Notes under the pieces: generated by a model | The model's database searches: none | What the model was told of the DNA's origin: nothing | What the model saw: the letters and a program-made list of their open reading frames with translations, nothing else | Part shown: piece by piece, positions 12,938 to 13,151 of the stretch | Numbering within the stretch: the stretch's first letter is position 1 | Layout: every line of letters begins with the position of its first letter | Assembly: GCA_003160755.1 (NCBI GenBank) | Contig: QEXZ01000032.1 | Location: 1 to 13,151 of the forward strand | Direction: 5' to 3' | Origin: Methanomicrobiales archaeon | GTDB taxonomy: Archaea; Halobacteriota; Syntropharchaeia; Alkanophagales; Methanospirareceae | Length of the DNA stretch: 13,151 nucleotides | Translations under genes and position numbers: made by a program

Positions 12938-13147
12938 TGTTAACCACTGGTATCCTCGCAGCAATAGTACTTACCACGCTTGCAGGTCTTGCTACTGGTA
13001 TATGGAGCCTCGTATCTTACTTCATACCAGAACCTGATCGATGAGCTTATTCCAATAGCAAACAAGTACGGCAGCGAGCATCTCACAAATATAGGAATAA
13101 TTGTGGGCATTTTTGTGATGATGGCAGGGCTCACGTTATTCGAATGA
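12938..13147 (+). pseudogene. Internally deleted ZIP/ZupT-family metal transporter remnant
   Basis: Two pieces in different frames. ATG 12938 gives LAAIVLTTLAGLATGIWSLV then SYFIPEPD, like the first membrane helix of a ZIP transporter, and stops at TGA 13043-13045. In the +1-shifted frame, 13034-13147 reads LIDELIPIANKYGSEHLTNI followed by a hydrophobic helix (GIIVGIFVMMAGLTLF) and TGA; this looks like the ZIP C-terminus, with the DELIP metal-site motif. ZIP proteins move zinc, iron or manganese into the cytoplasm and are about 250-270 residues long. Here roughly 190-200 central residues are missing and the two ends are joined out of frame. The assignment is by pattern; the DELIP-GHE-like tail is the best evidence. 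No other gene is seen in 12857-13151. Confidence 0.62.
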
Positions 13148-13151
13148 TTCT

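Noticed and set aside
1..13151. Mobile elements, CRISPR arrays, tRNA or rRNA genes as the cause of the gene stubs.
   Set aside because: I found no transposase, integrase, terminal inverted repeats, regularly spaced repeats or cloverleaf-like sequence. The truncation points share no obvious repeat.

Overview
The window reads as chromosomal DNA of an anaerobic archaeon. It carries an F420-type flavoprotein/iron-sulfur (FrhB/FpoF-like) subunit, an aldehyde:ferredoxin oxidoreductase, pyruvate:ferredoxin oxidoreductase subunits, an AfpA/DmrB-like archaeal flavoprotein and DpsL/rubrerythrin-type peroxide-defence proteins. Several genes have strong GGAGG ribosome sites, and some have A/T-rich TATA-like boxes. 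A methane- or alkane-oxidising or methanogenic euryarchaeote, or a member of the Archaeoglobus group, would fit. The lineage cannot be fixed from sequence reading alone.

Layout. (1) 1-870, plus strand: 3' end of an AOR-family gene. (2) 889-3300, minus: a tight three-gene operon of a 5'-truncated porA, an intact porB and an FrhB-like F420 oxidoreductase subunit. (3) 3386-4534, minus: site-2 protease with two CBS domains and its own TATA-like box. (4) 4599-7424, minus: a redox/sulfur operon of a DpsL ferritin, the C-terminal stub of superoxide reductase, a rhodanese-ferritin fusion and a persulfide-dioxygenase-like metallo-beta-lactamase protein with two rhodanese domains. (5) 7425-9277, plus: a promoter region with three TTAAATAG repeats serving the minus operon, a decayed sufB/sufD 3' end, an intact rubrerythrin-like gene, a flavodoxin-like C-terminal fragment, an AfpA/DmrB-like gene broken by one extra G, and a possible 27-codon ORF. 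(6) 9396-12835, minus: a four-gene operon of SagB-type nitroreductase, GNAT acetyltransferase, pyruvate-oxidase-like ThDP enzyme and a DUF1122-like protein. (7) 12938-13147, plus: a ZIP/ZupT metal-transporter remnant that keeps its two ends but has lost the middle.

How the genes fit together. The centre of the window is devoted to oxygen/peroxide defence and sulfane-sulfur handling: DpsL, rubrerythrin-like, rhodanese and MBL-rhodanese proteins, plus stubs of SOR and SufB/D. The flanks hold pyruvate and aldehyde redox chemistry that could feed ferredoxin, F420 and flavoproteins.

The most striking property is not one gene. At least five genes survive only as ends (porA, SOR, sufB/D, a flavodoxin-like gene, zupT), a sixth (afpA) has a one-base frameshift, and a seventh (MBL-rhodanese) seems to have an ACG where its ATG should be. 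This is either active gene decay by deletion or an assembly/sequencing artefact. Read mapping would separate the two. I see no CRISPR array, tRNA, rRNA, insertion sequence or integrase.
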